A stretch of DNA of 6,749 nucleotides. Source: Bacteroidota bacterium (GTDB lineage Bacteria > Bacteroidota > Ignavibacteria > Kapaibacteriales > UBA2268). Under the pieces are notes generated by a model, which was given only the letters and a program-made list of their open reading frames with translations, searched no databases and was not told the origin of the DNA. The DNA lies in contig DAHXMP010000228.1 of the NCBI GenBank assembly GCA_027371665.1, forward strand, positions 1 through 6,749. Reading direction: 5' to 3'. Below are positions 6,641 to 6,749 of this stretch, one piece after another (the first letter of the stretch is position 1; each line of letters begins with the position of its first letter). The position numbers and the translations under genes are program-made.

Positions 6641-6749
6641 TTAAAAAGGCATGTCTTCTATCCTGTTTAATGGGTCTAACTCCGATATATGGTCATCAAA
6701 GTAAGAATTAAACTGCCTTGTTGATGATGTAGCAAAATCGGTATCGTTA
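6641..6749 (-). CDS. ssb: C-terminal end of a probable single-stranded DNA-binding protein (partial)
   Basis: Only the last 35 residues are inside the window; the gene continues beyond the right edge. The visible part is a polar, disordered-looking segment (Ser, Thr, Asn, Gln) that turns acidic and ends in RIEDMPF followed by TAA. This matches the hallmark C-terminus of bacterial SSB, an acidic stretch ending in D-(D/I/L/M)-P-F. That tip binds partner proteins such as RecO, PriA, exonuclease I and the DNA polymerase chi subunit. The OB-fold that would prove the call is not visible, so this rests on the tail alone. A strong terminator hairpin follows 44 bases downstream, showing that this gene ends its transcript here. 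Another protein ending in DMPF by chance is possible but less likely. Confidence 0.65.
   Translation of the reverse strand, partial: NDTDFATSSTRQFNSYFDDHISELDPLNRIEDMPF

Overview
This window appears to come from a moderately AT-rich member of the Bacteroidota/Chlorobiota/Ignavibacteriota group. The best clue is the first gene, which looks like DUF3098, a small membrane family found mostly in that group. Two further clues fit: most genes lack a recognisable Shine-Dalgarno sequence, and the best lipoprotein candidate is a von Willebrand A/OmpA fusion. This placement is an inference from protein families, not from a phylogenetic marker. There are eight protein-coding genes, no gap over 300 bases, and no RNA gene, insertion sequence or CRISPR array that I can see.

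Plus strand, 97-1374: a DUF3098-like two-helix membrane protein, then the ribosome-assembly GTPase Era 39 bases later. These are probably co-transcribed. Era meets the next block tail to tail, with only 17 bases between stop codons.

Minus strand, read from right to left. At the right edge (6749-6641) is the C-terminal tail of what is probably single-stranded DNA-binding protein, followed by a clear intrinsic terminator (6577-6596). Next come an MCE/MlaD-family substrate-binding protein (mlaD-like), a class I SAM O-methyltransferase, and a predicted lipoprotein with a von Willebrand A domain and a C-terminal OmpA peptidoglycan-binding domain. These three run in one direction, with gaps of 82 and 13 bases. 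After an 86-base gap come an exported M28 zinc peptidase resembling carboxypeptidase Q, and pyrE (orotate phosphoribosyltransferase) 23 bases downstream of it.

Functionally this is mostly housekeeping (era, pyrE, ssb) mixed with cell-envelope genes (DUF3098, MlaD-like, VWA-OmpA lipoprotein, exported peptidase). I found no convincing new multi-gene system. The points most worth a second look are the mlaD-like gene with no transporter partners in view, the VWA-OmpA fusion beside it, the position of the mlaD-like start next to a terminator, and the carboxypeptidase Q-like peptidase.
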